From Pseudoalteromonas luteoviolacea (GTDB lineage: Bacteria; Pseudomonadota; Gammaproteobacteria; Enterobacterales; Alteromonadaceae), in contig NZ_CP015411.1 in assembly GCF_001750165.1 (NCBI RefSeq), forward strand, positions 1,826,001-1,890,000: 64,000 bases of DNA, written 5' to 3'. Made by a program: the position numbers and the translations under genes. The notes under the pieces are model-generated. The model did no database searches. It had not been told where the DNA came from and saw only the letters and a list, made by a program, of their open reading frames with translations. This document shows, one piece after another, positions 62,222-64,000 of this stretch (within the stretch, counting starts at the first letter, position 1; each line of letters opens with the position of its first letter).

Positions 62222-63334
62222 ATGAGCGTCCGTATTTTAGTGATCGATGATGATAAAACGTATCGAACGTTGCTTTCGCAGACGTTTGCTGATTATGAAG
62301 TGAGTGTGGCGTCAAGTGGTGAAGAAGGGCTACAAGAAGCCATAGAGTTAAAGCCTCACGTAATTTTATTGGATATTGTGATGGCGGGTATGGATGGCTA
62401 TGCCACTTGCTGTGAGCTTCGTAAAATTGAGCACTTGCGACATACGCCCATTGTGTTTATCTCCAATTTATCCTCCTCTGATTGCCGCCTGAAGGCATTC
62501 GAGATTGGTGCCAACGAATATGTGTGTAAAACCACGCACCCAGATGAACTCAAAGCCAAAGTGGTCGCTATCCTCGAGGCTGACCATGATTATTTTGAAG
62601 CGCATGCGGATATAGCGCAAAAAGAGTCGTTATTACTTGATTTACAAAGGCAAAATGCGTGCATGAAATCAATCGGTTTGTTTATGCAAGCGACGCATTA
62701 TTGTAGTGAACTTGTCGTGTTACAAAAAATATTTATAAACACGCTGTCGAGTCTGGGACTTCGGGCAGTTATTCATTTTAAAAATCGAGCTCTGTTTCGC
62801 AGCACATCTGACAGTGTCGCTAAACTTGAGCAGGAAATGTTACTCCATCACGAGGATTTTGAGCGAGTACATCAATTCGGCCACGGGCCAATGGTATTTA
62901 ATTGGCGCAGCAGTATTTTGTTGGTCAAAAATGTCGGCGAGTTGAGTGACATTTGTGCCCATGTTATGGATGCGCTAGAGCTCGCTATTTGCAATTTAAA
63001 CCGAAGAGCCGAAATGGTCGAGCAAATTTTATCAATAGAAAAAACCAATAAAGAAATTTTAGCCAGTTTGAAAGAAACTAAAAGCAAATCGAATACTACG
63101 CTTAAGCAACAGCTATTTGACTCTGGTCTCATTTCTCAGTTTGACCTTCAAGATGAAAATGATCTAGATGAGCTTATTGCCAGTTCCAGTGATGAGTTAG
63201 TTGGTATGGTTGAAGCGTTTGGTGATAACGCAGAAAGAATCAGTGCCATTTTGGGGAGTTTGAAAAAGCCACCTCAGGAACTTAGGTTTTTATTTAAAGA
63301 AAGTGCCAGTAGCGCAGATACTACACTGTTTTGA
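62222..63334 (+). CDS. Response regulator, paralogue of the 40-kb regulator
   Basis: 370 residues. Receiver (1-125): acidic cluster at 9-11, D51 in 'VILLDIVMAGMDG', Ser/Thr in 'FISNLS', Lys in 'YVCKTT'. The output part (about 150-370) shares a layout with the regulator at 39.7-40.9 kb: 'FMQATHYCSELVVLQKIF', 'FGHGPMVFNWRSSILLVKN', then a helical C-terminus. Again no named domain. ATG 62222 is preferred, with GGAG about 7 bases upstream; a TTG 33 bases earlier is less likely. No kinase is adjacent. Confidence 0.8.
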   Translation: MSVRILVIDDDKTYRTLLSQTFADYEVSVASSGEEGLQEAIELKPHVILLDIVMAGMDGYATCCELRKIEHLRHTPIVFISNLSSSDCRLKAFEIGANEYVCKTTHPDELKAKVVAILEADHDYFEAHADIAQKESLLLDLQRQNACMKSIGLFMQATHYCSELVVLQKIFINTLSSLGLRAVIHFKNRALFRSTSDSVAKLEQEMLLHHEDFERVHQFGHGPMVFNWRSSILLVKNVGELSDICAHVMDALELAICNLNRRAEMVEQILSIEKTNKEILASLKETKSKSNTTLKQQLFDSGLISQFDLQDENDLDELIASSSDELVGMVEAFGDNAERISAILGSLKKPPQELRFLFKESASSADTTLF

Positions 63335-63435
63335 ACAGAGACACATTCAAATGTTAATGCTTAGCTAGGGTTGTTGGTTTTAATTCATTTAAAACAGTGA
63401 CTTATAATTTTTCGTGTATTTTTTTAAGTATTTTT

Positions 63436-63460
63436 CTTGAAATCTGTTCGCTTCGTCCAT
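63436..63460 (+). promoter_or_regulatory. Sigma-32-type heat-shock promoter
   Basis: CTTGAAA (63436-63442), a 13-base spacer and TCCAT (63456-63460) match the sigma-32 consensus CTTGAAA-N13-15-CCCCAT. It is about 120 bases upstream of the ibpA-like ATG. Confidence 0.65.
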
Positions 63461-63581
63461 AGATAAAGTTATGAGGTCGCCGTAAGGGACCTTAAATATA
63501 ATTAACATATTGTTTAATATGCCAATTCTCTGCTTTTTTAAGAGTGAATTTGGCTTAATATCGCTTTATGAGGATACACTT
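63461..63581 (+). promoter_or_regulatory. Long 5' leader of the small heat-shock gene
   Basis: The ~110-base leader carries a short hairpin (AGGTC / GACCT near 63474-63491) and, just before the ribosome site TGAGGA, a UCGCU sequence. Small heat-shock genes often have ROSE-type RNA thermometers with a UYGCU motif near the ribosome site. The match is suggestive only; the motif here is close to the AGGA rather than across a clear stem. Confidence 0.3.
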
Positions 63582-64000
63582 ATGCGTACTGTAGATTTAT
63601 CACCACTTTATCGTTCATTCATCGGTTTAGATCACCTAGCATCATTAATGGACTCAGCTCAAAGAAGCTCTGAAAAGCAGTCTGGATTTCCCCCTTATAA
63701 CATTGAAGCATTGGATGAAGATAAGTATCAAATTACTATGGCCGTTGCTGGATTTAGTGAACAAGAACTGTCACTCGAGTCAGAAAATAATACACTGACG
63801 GTTAAAGGTGAGAAGCAAAATAAAGTCTCTACTACCGAGCGAAAATTTATTCATCAAGGCATTGCGGAGCGCAATTTCGAGCGAAAATTCCAGTTGGGTG
63901 ATCACATCAAAGTGATTGGTGCAGACTTAGAAAATGGTTTGCTGAAAATTGACCTTGAGCGTGAAATCCCAGAGGCGATGAAGCCGAGAAAAATTGCCAT
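63582..64000 (+). CDS. ibpA: Small heat-shock protein IbpA (5' part)
   Basis: 139 full codons before the window ends, so the gene is cut. 'MRTVDLSPLYRSFIGLDHLA' is the exact IbpA start. The alpha-crystallin domain follows: 'YNIEALDEDKYQITMAVAGF', 'LTVKGEK' and 'NGLLKIDLEREIPEA'. IbpA coats aggregating proteins in the cytoplasm during heat stress and hands them to DnaK/ClpB. Expected length is about 140-150 residues, so only a short tail is missing. A sigma-32-type promoter lies upstream. Confidence 0.92.
   Translation, partial: MRTVDLSPLYRSFIGLDHLASLMDSAQRSSEKQSGFPPYNIEALDEDKYQITMAVAGFSEQELSLESENNTLTVKGEKQNKVSTTERKFIHQGIAERNFERKFQLGDHIKVIGADLENGLLKIDLEREIPEAMKPRKIA

Overview
The window looks like chromosomal DNA of a marine gammaproteobacterium of the Pseudoalteromonas type. 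The evidence is an AT-rich base composition, a complete violacein cluster (vioABCDE) next to a MATE efflux gene, a creBCD system, several secreted or outer-membrane proteins, and many two-component and cyclic-di-GMP proteins. Strain-level identity cannot be fixed by eye. P. luteoviolacea-like violacein producers are the obvious candidates. I saw no tRNA, rRNA, CRISPR array, intact insertion sequence or phage genes.

Layout. 1-4.0 kb: the 3' end of an ABC-type substrate-binding protein, a histidine kinase and a stand-alone receiver, then a convergent REC-GGDEF-EAL protein. 4.2-9.0 kb: a LysE-type exporter overlapping a macro-domain protein, then creB-creC-creD with three ACTCCA boxes at 11-bp spacing ahead of creD. 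9.1-16.9 kb: a second LysE exporter, a GNAT enzyme, a TetR-trmK pair divergent from a metallo-beta-lactamase-fold lipoprotein (two palindromic operators between them), an NTF2-like protein, an unknown gene behind a Fur-box-like site, an ADP-ribosylglycohydrolase, a GDPD-like protein with altered metal ligands, and a secreted DUF1554-like protein. 17.0-24.2 kb: a diflavin (CysJ-like) reductase paired with an unusually long glutamate synthase.

24.2-35.4 kb is the specialised-metabolism core. An auxiliary-type tryptophanyl-tRNA synthetase gene is preceded by a 17-residue leader peptide with tandem Trp codons and competing stem-loops. It converges on the vioA-vioB-vioC-vioD-vioE operon, which burns tryptophan to make violacein. 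A MATE exporter lies upstream of vioA. I regard the Trp-responsive trpS leader beside a Trp-consuming pathway as the most interesting signal in the window.

35.6-47.8 kb: a MerC-like membrane protein, a large hybrid kinase with a FixL-type haem-PAS domain, a response regulator with an unfamiliar output region (a paralogue lies at 62.2 kb), a secreted F5/8C-PPC-zinc peptidase, transporters, a Ysc84 lipoprotein and a PleD-like diguanylate cyclase. 47.8-50.9 kb is sparse: a tiny membrane ORF, a small lipoprotein, an 18-residue-repeat secreted protein, and stretches that may be gene remnants.

50.9-57.9 kb is a trans-4-hydroxy-L-proline catabolic locus: peptidase, D-amino-acid oxidase, deaminase, epimerase, 2-oxoglutarate-semialdehyde dehydrogenase and a GntR regulator, with a perfect operator-like palindrome in the divergent promoter region. 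57.9-64 kb: a PhlD-like type III polyketide synthase with no pathway neighbours, a TonB-dependent receptor, the second orphan response regulator, and the start of a small heat-shock protein gene behind a sigma-32-type promoter.
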